DNA from: Candidatus Propionivibrio dominans
Lineage (GTDB): Bacteria; Pseudomonadota; Gammaproteobacteria; Burkholderiales; Rhodocyclaceae
DNA: 48,773 nt
NCBI GenBank assembly: GCA_016709335.1
Contig: JADJNC010000029.1
Coordinates: 1-48,773 of the forward strand
Direction of reading: 5' to 3'
Position 1 is the stretch's first letter; every line of letters begins with the position of its first letter. Shown here piece by piece: positions 1-8,672 of the stretch. The notes beneath the pieces are model-generated. The model worked only from the letters and a program-made list of their open reading frames with translations. It ran no database searches and was not told the DNA's origin. The position numbers were made by a program, and so were the translations under genes.

Positions 1-609
1 GAACCCGCCCTCGAAGTTGTAGTTGACGAAGGGCTGGATCAGGCCGTTGTTGTACGAACCGCCCTGCTGGTTGCTGGAGAGCGACCAGATGTTGTTGGCC
101 AGGACGCCATAGACCCAGGGATCGCCCTTTTCGAGGTGCAGGACGACGACCGATGGCCCCAGTCCCCAGTTCTTGTTGCCCAGTTCCGAGTTGCTGTTGG
201 TCGGCAACTGGAGTACCGGGCCAGCACCCCAGATCCAGTGCCCCGGAACGGCCGGCGACAGGAAAGCCGTGAACACGGTGTCGCCGATGCCGTTGGTACG
301 ATCGTCGCCAGGGTAGAGCGAGGGATTCGAGATCACCGGTACGATGGTGCGCGTGATGATGTTCCACTCGCTGTTCACCGAGATCGGGATCACCGGCTGG
401 ATGTTGAGGACGTTCTGCGTTCCCTCCCTGGGGCCGAAGTTGAGGTTGGTGTTGTTCTGGAAGGGCAGGCTGATCAGGTTGCCGACCGGGTTCTGCGCCA
501 GCTTGGCGAGTTCTTCGGCGCTCATTTCGGCGAAGGCGGGGCCGGCGGTAAAGAGTGCTGCGCTAGATACCGCTAAAGCACGCAGTTTGGTCCTGGTGGT
601 CATCATCAT
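1..609 (-). CDS. Putative outer-membrane transporter-like protein (neuromedin-U/MetA-like annotation family), C-terminus cut by window edge
   Basis: Reading from an ATG at 609 down to base 1 gives 203 codons without a stop, so the gene continues beyond the window. Three Met codons stand in a row at the start (609-601), and GGAG lies just upstream (around 612-620), so any of them could initiate. The first 27 residues form a clear signal peptide ending in GPAFA. The mature part begins with AEMSAEELAKLAQNPVGNL and continues with alternating hydrophobic/polar, Asn- and Pro-rich segments (LNFGP, LNIQPVIP, WGAGPVLQLP, LGNKNWGLGPS), which suggests an outer-membrane beta-barrel. This resembles proteins usually annotated 'neuromedin U' or 'transporter'. 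That is family recall, not a search. It sits upstream of two sulfatases on the same strand and could admit their substrate or product, which is inference only. Confidence 0.7.
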   Translation of the reverse strand, partial: MMMTTRTKLRALAVSSAALFTAGPAFAEMSAEELAKLAQNPVGNLISLPFQNNTNLNFGPREGTQNVLNIQPVIPISVNSEWNIITRTIVPVISNPSLYPGDDRTNGIGDTVFTAFLSPAVPGHWIWGAGPVLQLPTNSNSELGNKNWGLGPSVVVLHLEKGDPWVYGVLANNIWSLSSNQQGGSYNNGLIQPFVNYNFEGGF

Positions 610-702
610 TGAAATCTCCTGGAACATGAACTACAACCCGCTGCGACATGGATAATTTGTTCTTGCGCTAATTGGATTGCCGTGGCCCTGGTTTCCTTCG
701 GC

Positions 703-804
703 GTCATTCCGGGCTTGACCCGGAATCCAGTTCGTTTATCAAACTTGTTCTTTTAACATCTTGATCAGGTTACGAATCTGGATTCCGGCGTTCGCCGGAA
801 TGAC
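703..804. repeat. GTCATTCCGG-type palindromic intergenic repeat
   Basis: GTCATTCCGGG at the left and CCGGAATGAC at the right bound two smaller hairpins (CCGGGcttgaCCCGG-like and CCGGCGttCGCCGG-like), each with a GGATTC/GAATCC partner. Variants of this unit recur at several other intergenic sites in the window. It fills the gap between the transporter-like gene and the first sulfatase and may act as a transcript 3' structure. Confidence 0.7.
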
Positions 805-863
805 ATTGGTCTGTTAGAACAAATTTGCCCTGAAATAACTTGCCTGTCCGCTTGACACCCTGC

Positions 864-2459
864 CTAGTTGCGCGGCGACGCCAGGCTCTCCAGCTCGTTC
901 AGACGTTTCATCGCCTGCATCGCCTTCAGCGAGTCGTAGTTGATGCCGGCCGCGTTGAGGCTGCTGCCCTGCTGGAACGGATACTCGGGCAAGGACTTCA
1001 GGAACCCGCCAAGTTTCTGTTGCACCGGAACGAACAGCCAGATGTTGTCGGCATACCAGCGCAGGTACAGCCCGGACTCGTGCGGCGCTTTCTCGTAGGG
1101 GTCGGCGCGCAGATTGATGATCACCGGCCAGCCGGGAACGTCGCGCACTGCGGTAGCGATGTTGCCGTTGGTGACCGCGAAGTGCACCTTCCAGTCGTTC
1201 CAGCGCACGGCATTCAGCTCGCCGCCCTGGCCAAAATAGAAGATCTCCTCGCGCGGACCCTTCTTCGTCTCGCCCCTGAAGTAGGGCAGGAAGTTGTAGC
1301 CGTCGAGGTGCACCTTCCAGGTCTTGCCGCCGGCCGTATAGCCGTTCTTGGCTTTCTCAACGATGTTCGGTTCGCCCGCAGCGGCCAGGAAGGTCGGCAG
1401 CCAGTCTTCCTGCGAGAAGATGTCGTTGACGATGGTGCCCGGCTTGATCGTTCCCGGCCAGCGCACGAGCATCGGCACGCGGAAGCCACCTTCCCAGGTG
1501 GTGCCCTTCTCGCCGTGGAACGGCGTCGTTCCGCCATCGGGCCAGGTGCCGGTCTCGGCGCCGTTGTCGGTGCCATACACCACGATGGTGTTGTCGGCGA
1601 TGCCCAGATCGTCGAGCTGCTTGAGTACGGCGCCGACCATGTCGTCGTGCTCGACCATGCCGTCGGGGTAGAGGCCGATGCCGGTGCGGCCCTCGGCCGA
1701 CTTCTTCAGGCGCGTCCACACGTGCATGCGCGTGGTGTTAAACCACACGAAGAAGGGCTTGCCGCTCTTCGCCGCATCGGCGACGAACTTCTGCTCGGCG
1801 GCGAAGATTTCTTCGTCGATCGTCTCCATGCGCTTGCGCGTCAGCGCACCGGTGTCGGTGATCGTCTGCCCGCCCTTGCCGTCGCTGAAGGTGTGCAGCA
1901 CGCCGCGCGGGCCGAACTGCTTGCGGAACGCGGGGTCCTTCGGGTAGTAGTAGGTTTCGGGTTCTTCCTCGGCGTTCAGGTGGTACAGGTTGCCGAGGAA
2001 TTCGTCGAAACCGTTTACCGTCGGCAGGTGGTTGTCGCGGTCGCCGAGATGGTTCTTGCCAAACTGGCCATTGACGTAGCCTTGCTGTTTGAGCAAGGTG
2101 GCGATGGTCGGCGACCAGGCGGGTATGCCCTGCGGCGAGCCCGGCATGCCAATGGTCAGCAGGCCGGTACGGAACGGATGCTGGCCGAGAATGAACGACG
2201 CGCGCCCGGCGGTGCAGCTTTGCTGTGCGTAGGCGTCGGTGAAGATCGCGCCTTCGCGCGCGATGCGGTCGATGTTCGGCGTCTGGTAGCCCATCACGCC
2301 GAGGTTGTAGGCGCTGATGTTGGAAATGCCGATGTCGTCACCCCAGATGACGAGGATGTTGGGCTTCCTGGCCGGAGCCTGGGCCAGGGCCGTCGACGCC
2401 AGGCCCAGCGCCAGTGCCGTAGCAGCGATCAGGGTGGCAATGATGTGTTTCATTTTCAT
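864..2459 (-). CDS. Secreted sulfatase (arylsulfatase family), first of two
   Basis: A 531-residue protein with a signal peptide (about residues 1-27, cut near ALAQA). It belongs to the alkaline-phosphatase-fold sulfatase family that hydrolyses sulfate esters. Visible motifs are the N-terminal metal-binding NILVIWGDDIG (D41, D42) and the active-site motif SCTAGR. There Cys82 would be converted to formylglycine; the motif is C-x-A-x-R rather than the commoner C-x-P-S-R. Further matches are GKNHLGD (about 134-140), HVWTRLK, VYGTDNGAE and TTWEGGFRVPMLVRWPG, the last two being typical C-side metal and substrate motifs. Length is normal for the family. It is on the same strand as the HAD gene and the second sulfatase, with gaps of 164 and about 120 bp. 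The natural substrate cannot be read from sequence. Confidence 0.93.
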   Translation of the reverse strand: MKMKHIIATLIAATALALGLASTALAQAPARKPNILVIWGDDIGISNISAYNLGVMGYQTPNIDRIAREGAIFTDAYAQQSCTAGRASFILGQHPFRTGLLTIGMPGSPQGIPAWSPTIATLLKQQGYVNGQFGKNHLGDRDNHLPTVNGFDEFLGNLYHLNAEEEPETYYYPKDPAFRKQFGPRGVLHTFSDGKGGQTITDTGALTRKRMETIDEEIFAAEQKFVADAAKSGKPFFVWFNTTRMHVWTRLKKSAEGRTGIGLYPDGMVEHDDMVGAVLKQLDDLGIADNTIVVYGTDNGAETGTWPDGGTTPFHGEKGTTWEGGFRVPMLVRWPGTIKPGTIVNDIFSQEDWLPTFLAAAGEPNIVEKAKNGYTAGGKTWKVHLDGYNFLPYFRGETKKGPREEIFYFGQGGELNAVRWNDWKVHFAVTNGNIATAVRDVPGWPVIINLRADPYEKAPHESGLYLRWYADNIWLFVPVQQKLGGFLKSLPEYPFQQGSSLNAAGINYDSLKAMQAMKRLNELESLASPRN

Positions 2460-2531
2460 CGGTCATTCTCCGGAGTGATGATTGGATTTCAGAAGCTATA
2501 AGCCGTTACGACAAAACCAGTGTTTGACCCC

Positions 2532-2558
2532 GTCATTCCTGGTCAAGCCCGGAATGAC
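2532..2558. repeat. Short palindromic hairpin between sulfatase and HAD gene
   Basis: GTCATTCC and GGAATGAC form an 8-bp inverted repeat with an 11-base loop. It is a minimal form of the intergenic palindrome seen at 703-804. It lies downstream of the HAD gene stop and upstream of the sulfatase start on the minus strand. Confidence 0.6.
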
Positions 2559-2623
2559 GGAGTTTTCCAGTCTATCTGTTTCAGGATGACAGCCTGCGGG
2601 CGGCCGATTTTAACCTGCCTGTA

Positions 2624-3658
2624 TTACTCGAATGTGAAAATCTTCTTCCAGTCGTCCTTCATGCTGATCACCGTCCACCCCTGTTTCTTCGCCTCGTCGT
2701 ACAGCGCCTGCGTAAAAGCGCCGACCTTGGTCGCCGGCAGGCCCTGCGCCGGGCCGTAAGCGTATTCGCGCCTGGCATCGTCGTGCAGTACCAGCATCGC
2801 GAGGCGTGCGCCGTCCCCGGCCTGGGTATATTCGAGCATCTGCTGGTCGCCGGTCGAGTTGCCGACCGCCATCGTCGGACGACGCCCGATCATCAGGTGG
2901 ATGCCTTCAGGTTTGCCGGCGTTGTTGTCGTTGAGCAGCAGCCTGGGTTCCTTGGTCAGGTAGGGCTTTCCGTCCTTGGCGTAGCCGTACTTCGTCCCGC
3001 CGGCGGTGCCGATCACCTGCTCGGGCGGTATGCCATAGACCTTGTCGGAATATTGGCGTACGAAGTCCTGGCCGCCGCCGGTGACGATCCAGGTCTTGTA
3101 GCCGCTGGCGCGCAGATACTTCAACACTTCCTGCATCGGCAGGTAGGTCAGTTCGGTGTAAGGCTTCTTCCAGCGCGGATCCTTGGCTTCGGCGAGCCAC
3201 TTCTTCGCTTCCGCCTCGAAGGTCTGGACCGGCATGCCGGTGAGCGTGGCGGCGGCGAGCTTTTCGAGGTCGGGCAGGGTCAACTTGGCGATGGCCGCAC
3301 GATCGCCCTTCAGTATCTCCAGCACCGTCGAGAACGGGGCGACCTTGGCCAGTTCGGGCTTGGCCTTGACCAGCGCCGGAACGCTCTCAAGGATGTACAT
3401 CACCTGCGAATACATCGGGTGTTCGACCCACAGCGTGCCATCCTGGTCGAAGGTGGCGATGCGCTCGGCGGGCGGCACGAACTTCGTACTGCCTGGCGTC
3501 GTCGTCACCTGAACGAATTCGACGATGGCCTTTTTGGCCGGGCCATCGTTCCACGAGGGCAGCGGGTCGGTCTGCGCTTGCGCAGGCTGTCCCAGCGCCA
3601 GCAGTACGCTCAGCGCAAAGATGCGGGCAAGCGTTGAAACAGAGCATAGGGTCTTCAT
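2624..3658 (-). CDS. Periplasmic HAD-family phosphohydrolase
   Basis: The start is placed at ATG 3658 because GGGAG lies eight bases upstream; an upstream ATG at 3679 would add seven residues ahead of the signal peptide. The product has 344 residues. A signal peptide covers about residues 1-28 (ends GQPAQAQ). HAD motif I is FDQDGTLW (nucleophile D71, general acid D73), motif II is WIVTGG near residue 190, and motif IV is MAVGNSTGDQQM near residue 280. This makes it a phosphoserine-phosphatase-like HAD enzyme exported to the periplasm. It lies between two sulfatase genes on the same strand. Such sulfatase/HAD neighbours recur in environmental proteobacteria, and joint action on an organic ester is plausible but unproven. 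Confidence 0.88.
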   Translation of the reverse strand: MKTLCSVSTLARIFALSVLLALGQPAQAQTDPLPSWNDGPAKKAIVEFVQVTTTPGSTKFVPPAERIATFDQDGTLWVEHPMYSQVMYILESVPALVKAKPELAKVAPFSTVLEILKGDRAAIAKLTLPDLEKLAAATLTGMPVQTFEAEAKKWLAEAKDPRWKKPYTELTYLPMQEVLKYLRASGYKTWIVTGGGQDFVRQYSDKVYGIPPEQVIGTAGGTKYGYAKDGKPYLTKEPRLLLNDNNAGKPEGIHLMIGRRPTMAVGNSTGDQQMLEYTQAGDGARLAMLVLHDDARREYAYGPAQGLPATKVGAFTQALYDEAKKQGWTVISMKDDWKKIFTFE

Positions 3659-3701
3659 GACCAAACTCCCTTTGTCCATGGTTGACTATCCCTTGTCGAA
3701 T

Positions 3702-3729
3702 GGAAAAGGACGGCCCTTTCGAGCCGTCC
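3702..3729 (-). terminator. Rho-independent terminator after the second sulfatase
   Basis: On the minus strand a perfect 7-bp stem GGACGGC/GCCGTCC with an 8-base loop is followed directly by TTTTCC. It lies about 50 bases beyond the stop of the sulfatase at 3779-5503 and upstream of the HAD start. Transcription of the two genes is therefore probably at least partly separate. Confidence 0.75.
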
Positions 3730-3778
3730 GCTGGGCAGTATCGCTAGCGACTTACCAGGCTATCTGTCTGGCTACGCC

Positions 3779-5503
3779 TTAGTCACCACGGGTGCGCGTC
3801 CTTGCCATCTGGTCCTTCACCTCCTGGAGAACCTGGGCCAGGCTGTAGGACGCCGGCGACTGCAGCGCCGGGAACGGCCCGTAGCTTTCAAGCTCCTTCA
3901 GCCACAGTGCCTGGCCGATGGGAATGATGTTCCAGTCGTAGATGTAAGCGGTAACGGGTCCGGCAAGCGCGCCACCCTGGCCGAGAAGGGTTTTCGGTTC
4001 GAAACCGACGGACCCCTCGAACGGATCGCGCCTGATGTTGGCGACCAAAGGCCAATGGAAGGTATGGACTCCCATCAGGCCACCGGTCGCCGCCTCGGAT
4101 GCCATCGCGAAGTAGATCTTCCAGTTCTTGTAGCGCACGGCCGACGGCACCGGGCCACCGTAGTAGAAGAAGGTATCGCGTGCCGACGTCGCCGACTTGC
4201 CGGTCAGGTAGTCAAGCTGGTTAACGCCTTGAAGCTTGGTCTTGACGATGCCGGGATACTTGCCCGCCATGATCTGCTTGTTGAGATCGTTGCCCTTGGC
4301 CCCGCCGGCAATCTCGACGAAGGTCGGCATCCAGTCGTACGACGCGAAGATGTCGTTCAGGACGGTGCCCGGCTTGATGTGCCCTGGCCAGCGGATCACC
4401 GCCGGAGCGCGCATGCCGCCTTCCCAGGTGGTCAGCTTGCCGCCCTTGAACGGCGTGTTGCCACCGTCGGGGAAGGTGATCACTTCGGCACCGTTGTCGG
4501 TGGTGAAGACGACGATGGTGTTGTCAAGCTGGCCCATGTCTTCCAGTTTCTTCAACACGTAGCCGATGTTGTCGTCCATCTGCTTCATTCCGGCTTCGTT
4601 GACGCCCCAGTCTTTGCCGCCGGGCGTACCTACCATGGCCATGTACTTGTCCGACAGCATGCTCGTGATGTGCATGCGCGCCGGGTTGTACCAGACGAAG
4701 AACGGCTTGCCGGTCTTCTTCGGGTCGTTGCGCTCGAGGAAGTCGATGACCTTGGCCGAGATTTCCTCATCCACGGTTTCAGAGCGCTTCAGCGTCAGCG
4801 GTCCCTGGTCGCTGCAGGTCTGGTTCTTCTCGGTCCCGTCGGAAGACTTGCAGGCGAGCACCGGCCGCGGCGGCGTCATGCACACCGTGGTCTTCGGATC
4901 AACCGCGCCCGGGACCTCGGCGAGGCCGCGCACCGGCGTGTTCTTGCACGGTGCGATGATGGCCTGAACCGTCGGAGAACTGTTGATGTCCGGGAAGCTC
5001 ACGCCCTGCATCGCATCCAGGTGATAGAGGTAGCCCCAGAATTCCTGGAAGCCGTGCGCCGTCGGCAGAGCCGCCGAGTGGTCGCCCAGATGGTTCTTGC
5101 CGAACTCGCCGGTAGTGTAGCCGAGGTCGAGAAGAAACCTGGCCAGCGAAGGTGTGCCGGGCTGCAGGAAGGACGGGCTGCCGGGCAATTGCGGCGGGAT
5201 CATGCCGGCGCGCAGCGGCGTCATGCCGGTGAAGAAGGCGGTGCGCCCGGCCGTGCAGCTTTGCTCGGCGTAGTAGGTCATGAACTTCGCACCCTCGTGC
5301 CCGATGCGGTCGATGTTGGGCGTTTCGCCAACCATCAGTCCTTGATGGTAGATGCTCGGCTGCATCCAGCCGATGTCGTCGCCCATGATGAACATGATGT
5401 TGGGCTTGCCGCCTGACGCTTTTGCGGGTGCCGCCAGCGCCGGTGCCGAAAGACCCAGCGTGGTGGCCGCAACAAGCGCCAGAGATAACAAACGATTCTT
5501 CAT
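3779..5503 (-). CDS. Secreted sulfatase (arylsulfatase family), second of two
   Basis: A 574-residue sulfatase with a signal peptide (residues 1-25, SAPALAA). The metal-binding NIMFIMGDDIG (D42, D43), the formylglycine motif QSCTAGR (Cys83), GKNHLGD, VWYNPARMHIT, VFTTDNGAE and TTWEGGMRAPAVIRWPGH are all present and in the usual order. Compared with the sulfatase at 864-2459 it shares the unusual CTAGR active site and most motif wording. It has an extra Cys-containing insert (about residues 175-225, with four Cys) that could form disulfides. The two probably arose by duplication of a common ancestor and diverged in substrate range. Export with an unfolded Cys83 implies conversion by a formylglycine-generating or anaerobic maturase encoded elsewhere; none is seen here. 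Confidence 0.93.
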   Translation of the reverse strand: MKNRLLSLALVAATTLGLSAPALAAPAKASGGKPNIMFIMGDDIGWMQPSIYHQGLMVGETPNIDRIGHEGAKFMTYYAEQSCTAGRTAFFTGMTPLRAGMIPPQLPGSPSFLQPGTPSLARFLLDLGYTTGEFGKNHLGDHSAALPTAHGFQEFWGYLYHLDAMQGVSFPDINSSPTVQAIIAPCKNTPVRGLAEVPGAVDPKTTVCMTPPRPVLACKSSDGTEKNQTCSDQGPLTLKRSETVDEEISAKVIDFLERNDPKKTGKPFFVWYNPARMHITSMLSDKYMAMVGTPGGKDWGVNEAGMKQMDDNIGYVLKKLEDMGQLDNTIVVFTTDNGAEVITFPDGGNTPFKGGKLTTWEGGMRAPAVIRWPGHIKPGTVLNDIFASYDWMPTFVEIAGGAKGNDLNKQIMAGKYPGIVKTKLQGVNQLDYLTGKSATSARDTFFYYGGPVPSAVRYKNWKIYFAMASEAATGGLMGVHTFHWPLVANIRRDPFEGSVGFEPKTLLGQGGALAGPVTAYIYDWNIIPIGQALWLKELESYGPFPALQSPASYSLAQVLQEVKDQMARTRTRGD

Positions 5504-5629
5504 TGCACTTCTCCTTTGGGGAAAAAATTACAGACTACGCCGCTGCTTCAACTACGTACCACTAAAACCTGATGCCGAACAAGCTGAAAATCGATCCAAT
5601 ACCCAGTGGTGAAAGCTGTCCCAACACCT

Positions 5630-6019
5630 TCAAATCGTGCATGACTCGCCTCTCACGAGTTCGGCATTGATCGCCGCAAGCAGTGCGGCACCATGAAACG
5701 GCTTGATCAGGTAGGCCGCCGCACCCTGTCGCACAGCTTCCTCGCGCAGTCCAGGGGCGTCATGCGCGGTGATCAATATAAAACCAGGTCGTCCGCCGCG
5801 TGCGCGCATCGCAGCCAGCAAATCCAGGCCGGACATCGCCGGCAGCTTCAGGTCGCTGACCACGCAAGCGGCTCCTGCGTCGAGGCCACTCGCCAGCAGC
5901 GCCTCTGCCGAGGCGAAGGCCGCGCACTCCAGACCCGCCGCACCCAGCAAACGCCCGAGCGCCTCGCGCATGCTTGCGTCGTCTTCCACCACGATCACCT
6001 TGCTGATTGCTCGCCCCAT
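5630..6019 (-). CDS. Stand-alone response-regulator receiver protein
   Basis: A 129-residue protein consisting of one CheY-like receiver domain: acidic pocket VVEDD (about 11-14), phospho-acceptor D56 in VVSDLKLP, switch Thr84 in ILITAHD, and conserved K106 in YLIKPF. After the receiver there is only a short tail (ELVRGESCTI) and no helix-turn-helix, although the sequence style is FixJ-like. It could be a phosphate sink or single-domain regulator, or a FixJ-type regulator that lost its output domain. No kinase is adjacent; the nearest is at 9932-11827. The tail stops 100 bases before the sulfatase start. Confidence 0.85.
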   Translation of the reverse strand: MGRAISKVIVVEDDASMREALGRLLGAAGLECAAFASAEALLASGLDAGAACVVSDLKLPAMSGLDLLAAMRARGGRPGFILITAHDAPGLREEAVRQGAAAYLIKPFHGAALLAAINAELVRGESCTI

Positions 6020-6329
6020 TGTCAGCCCAGAGAGTGAATGATTGAGGGAATACCTGTTTGAAGAATACTACTCAAACCTGGGAGTAAAAGCAGCGTACGA
6101 AAGGGCAATGGGCGTTGCCCGAAGGGGCAATGGGCGATCGACGAAATGATTGTCAACCCCCTGGTGCTGCGGCCCGATGAAGTCTGAAACTACAGTCATA
6201 CCGGCGAAGGCCGGTATCCAGTGCTGACGTGGATTCTCCTCCTGGCCCCGGCCTTTGCCCCGAGGAAATACCCTCGACGCGGCCCAGGGTCACGGGGTGC
6301 GCCGGGGTGAGCGTGAAGGATAGAGCGCA
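6020..6329. other. Intergenic stretch with one palindrome
   Basis: No convincing gene. It holds a short duplicated phrase around 6100-6135 (GGGCAATGGGCG repeated) and a palindrome at 6195-6223 (GTCATACCGGC/GCCGGTATCC), a relative of the other intergenic repeats. A GC-rich tail follows that resembles the one at 13330-13445. The IS1634-like element begins at about 6330. Confidence 0.5.
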
Positions 6330-8269
6330 TTAAGCCGAACTTTGGTCTGACGGCTCGAAGAATCTTTTTTTCTTCATGAGGTTACAAGAAGGCCGGGGGA
6401 TTGTTACTGGGTACGCGGCAGGCTGACTCCGAGCAGCTTGAAGGCTTTTTCCTGAACAGGCGTAGGCCGAGTGGTGAGGATGATCTTGGCCTTGGGTTGA
6501 GCGCCGTGTGGGTGATGTTGTAGGTGAGCGAAGCGAGGTCCTGCAACAAGGTTTGAAAGCTATGCAGGGGTAGCCCATCGTCGGCGCGCCGGATGGCATC
6601 CTTGTTCCTGGCATGAGCAGAACGCTGCGCCTTGGCGACGGCAGAGGGCCGGGTTGCTTGAGTGTCCTTGACGAACTCGTCATCGAAGAGCATAGGCTTC
6701 AAGCAACGGCGCATATGCCATTCCACATAGTAGGCCAGCATGCACAGGAAGACATGGGCCCGCACCCGGGAGGCCGAGTAGTGGAATACCGGGCGCACCT
6801 GCAGATCGACCGTCTTGATCGAGCGGAAGGCACGCTCTGACCTGTGAGGCTCTTGTAGGCCGCCACCGCCGCATTGGCGTCGAGCTGCGTCTTGGCCAGA
6901 CTGGTGCGGATGACGTACAGGCCATCGAGCGCCGCCTCGGCGTTGATGCCCGCCTGTTTGCGCTGCCAACTGAAACTCGTGTCGGTGATGGCCAGTTCGA
7001 AGTGCTTGGCCATGTGGTAGTGATCCACGCAACGCCCCGCCCGCAGGGCAATCGCTTGCGTGCCGCGCAACGGGTTACGTTTGCGCGCAACGGCCGCGGC
7101 AATCGTCGCCAGCTCGGCCTCGGTAGCGGCCAGCAGCTCGACCCGCTTACGGGCGCGCTCTTCGGCCAGCAGTGGATTGCGACACACCACCAAGCGCTCG
7201 CCAGGAAAATGTTCGCTGTCCAGTTCAAGGAGATTGCGCTCATCGAACAGCGAGGGCTGGAAGGGGCCGTGCTCCTGCGCCAACAAGGCGATCTGTGGTG
7301 CCCGCAAGCTGCTGATCCAGTCCATCCCATGGGGCTTGAGGACTGTCTCGATCCGGGCCGATGTGATCATGCCGCGATCGCCAACCCACGCGATGTGCTG
7401 GATGCCGAAGCGCTCTTGAGTTTGGCCACCGCGCCGCCACCGTGGAAGGATCGGCCGTATTGCCAGCGAACACCTCGACCGCCACCGGGCAGGCTGGCCG
7501 CACAGAGAGCCGAAGACGATCTGTGGATCATCGCGCTTGCCATCGCGCGAATGGCCGCGTGCCGCAAGAGAACAGCAGTGGCCCGTGAGCCAGGTCGAGG
7601 TCAGGTCGTAGAGGACCAGCGTGTGCCTACCAAGCGCTTGCGCGCCAGACGCCTTTCGATGGCCGGCTGCGCTTCATGCAACCAGTCCAGGGCACGGTAA
7701 AGATCCTCGGGTTCGATTGAGCCCAGGCCCAGTACGCGCCCCAGAGAATGCGCCGCCGTGTCGTCGCGGAGCATGCGGTGAGTGGCCAGCTTGGAGCCGG
7801 GCGACACAATGCGGGCCACCACCATGGCCAGCAACGTCTTGCGCAACGGTACGGGCGCACCACCAAACCAGTCATCGGCGCCACACGCCCGTGCGCTGCC
7901 GAGGACGGCGGCCACGTGGCCGTGGGGCAAGCTACGTTCGACCGTGAAGACCTCTTCTGCACTGGGTACGGCGACGCCACCCTTGGCAATACCTTGAGCC
8001 CCTCGATGACCTCAGTAGGCAGGCAGGAAATATTGGCCAACGTGCGCTTCTTGACCTTGCCATCCTCGCGGTAGGCTTCGCGCAGCAAGACAGCTGGGGC
8101 GAGTTGCGGTTGGGGATGGCTTCGATATACATGGCATGTAGGTTGCCATATCCTTCACCGAAAGGCAAGCAATAAATACGCAATTACATGGGTACGATTT
8201 AGCTCAAAAAATAGCCGAAACCCCTCTGGCAAGGGCTCGGCTAGTTCAGTCGGTCAAAGTTCGGATTAA
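6330..8269 (-). mobile_element. Decayed IS1634-like (IS4 superfamily) insertion sequence with both ends recognisable
   Basis: The ends carry a matching inverted repeat. The left end reads TTAAGCCGAACTTTG from 6330; the right end read inward from 8269 is TTAATCCGAACTTTG (14 of 15 identical), with weaker similarity further in. The element is about 1.94 kb and encloses a single minus-strand transposase remnant (6404-8132). No clear flanking target duplication was found, which together with the broken transposase suggests an old insertion. Confidence 0.75.
6404..8132 (-). pseudogene. IS1634-family transposase, several frameshifts
   Basis: The start at 8132 reads MYIEAIPNRNSPP in one frame, and protein segments then switch frame at least four times. 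TLANISCLPTEVIEGLKVL (about 8050), the segment after SLPHGHVAAVLGS to AIERRLARKRLVG (7930-7620), SRHDHIG/ITSARIETVLKPHGMDW (about 7380), RCVDHYHMAKHFELAITD (about 7020), SERAFRSIKTVDLQVRPV, then HVFLCMLAYYVEWHM and a C-terminus LLGVSLPRTQ ending at TAA 6406-6404. This order matches IS1634-type DDE transposases, with the late RAFRSLK-like and YYVEWHMR motifs. No single frame can give a full enzyme. Confidence 0.85.
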
Positions 8270-8345
8270 GCGAAGCGGCTGCCCAGATAATGACTCTGCC
8301 CTACGGGATTTGCTGCGCGGCACATTCCGTTTGCATCTCAACGAG

Positions 8346-8672
8346 TCATCTCAGTACCGCCAGCACGGAAATTTGACCGGCCTGGGTGGCGTTGTCACGT
8401 GGCCGGATCATGATTTCGACATCCTGGTTGAGTGCAGTCAGAAACTCCATCAAGCGCTCGACGGAAAACTGATCCAGGCGGTAGTTCTTCAATGCCGAGA
8501 CTTTGGGTTGAGGTACGCCGAGGACAGTGGCAATTTCGCGCTGTTTCAGCTTGCGCGCCTTGAGCAGTTCATTGACCGCCAGTGCCAGTCGGGTTTTGAT
8601 CTGCCGCTCGGAGGCATCTTGATAACCCAGGTCAGCGAAGACATTGCCGGTGCCGCGAGTAATCGTGCTCAT
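8346..8672 (-). CDS. HigA-type antitoxin, XRE-like helix-turn-helix protein
   Basis: A 108-residue protein with a central helix-turn-helix: LKQREIATVLGVPQPKVSAL (about residues 41-60), followed by YRLDQFSVERLMEFLTALNQDVEI. This is typical of the short XRE/COG5606 antitoxins paired with Gp49-like HigB toxins. Its ATG (8672-8670) overlaps the toxin stop TGA as ATGA, and GGAGG lies seven bases upstream inside the toxin gene, so the two are translationally coupled. In the family the antitoxin binds the toxin and represses the operon. The antitoxin frame is intact, although the toxin frame is not. Confidence 0.85.
   Translation of the reverse strand: MSTITRGTGNVFADLGYQDASERQIKTRLALAVNELLKARKLKQREIATVLGVPQPKVSALKNYRLDQFSVERLMEFLTALNQDVEIMIRPRDNATQAGQISVLAVLR

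Noticed and set aside
840..2501. 553-codon open frame on the plus strand opposite the first sulfatase
   Set aside because: It is antisense to a gene with signal peptide and full sulfatase motifs. Long antisense frames are expected at this GC content, and the product has no family-like pattern.
4055..5416. 453-codon plus-strand frame opposite the second sulfatase
   Set aside because: Same reason: a shadow of a motif-complete gene, with Arg/His/Val-rich antisense composition.
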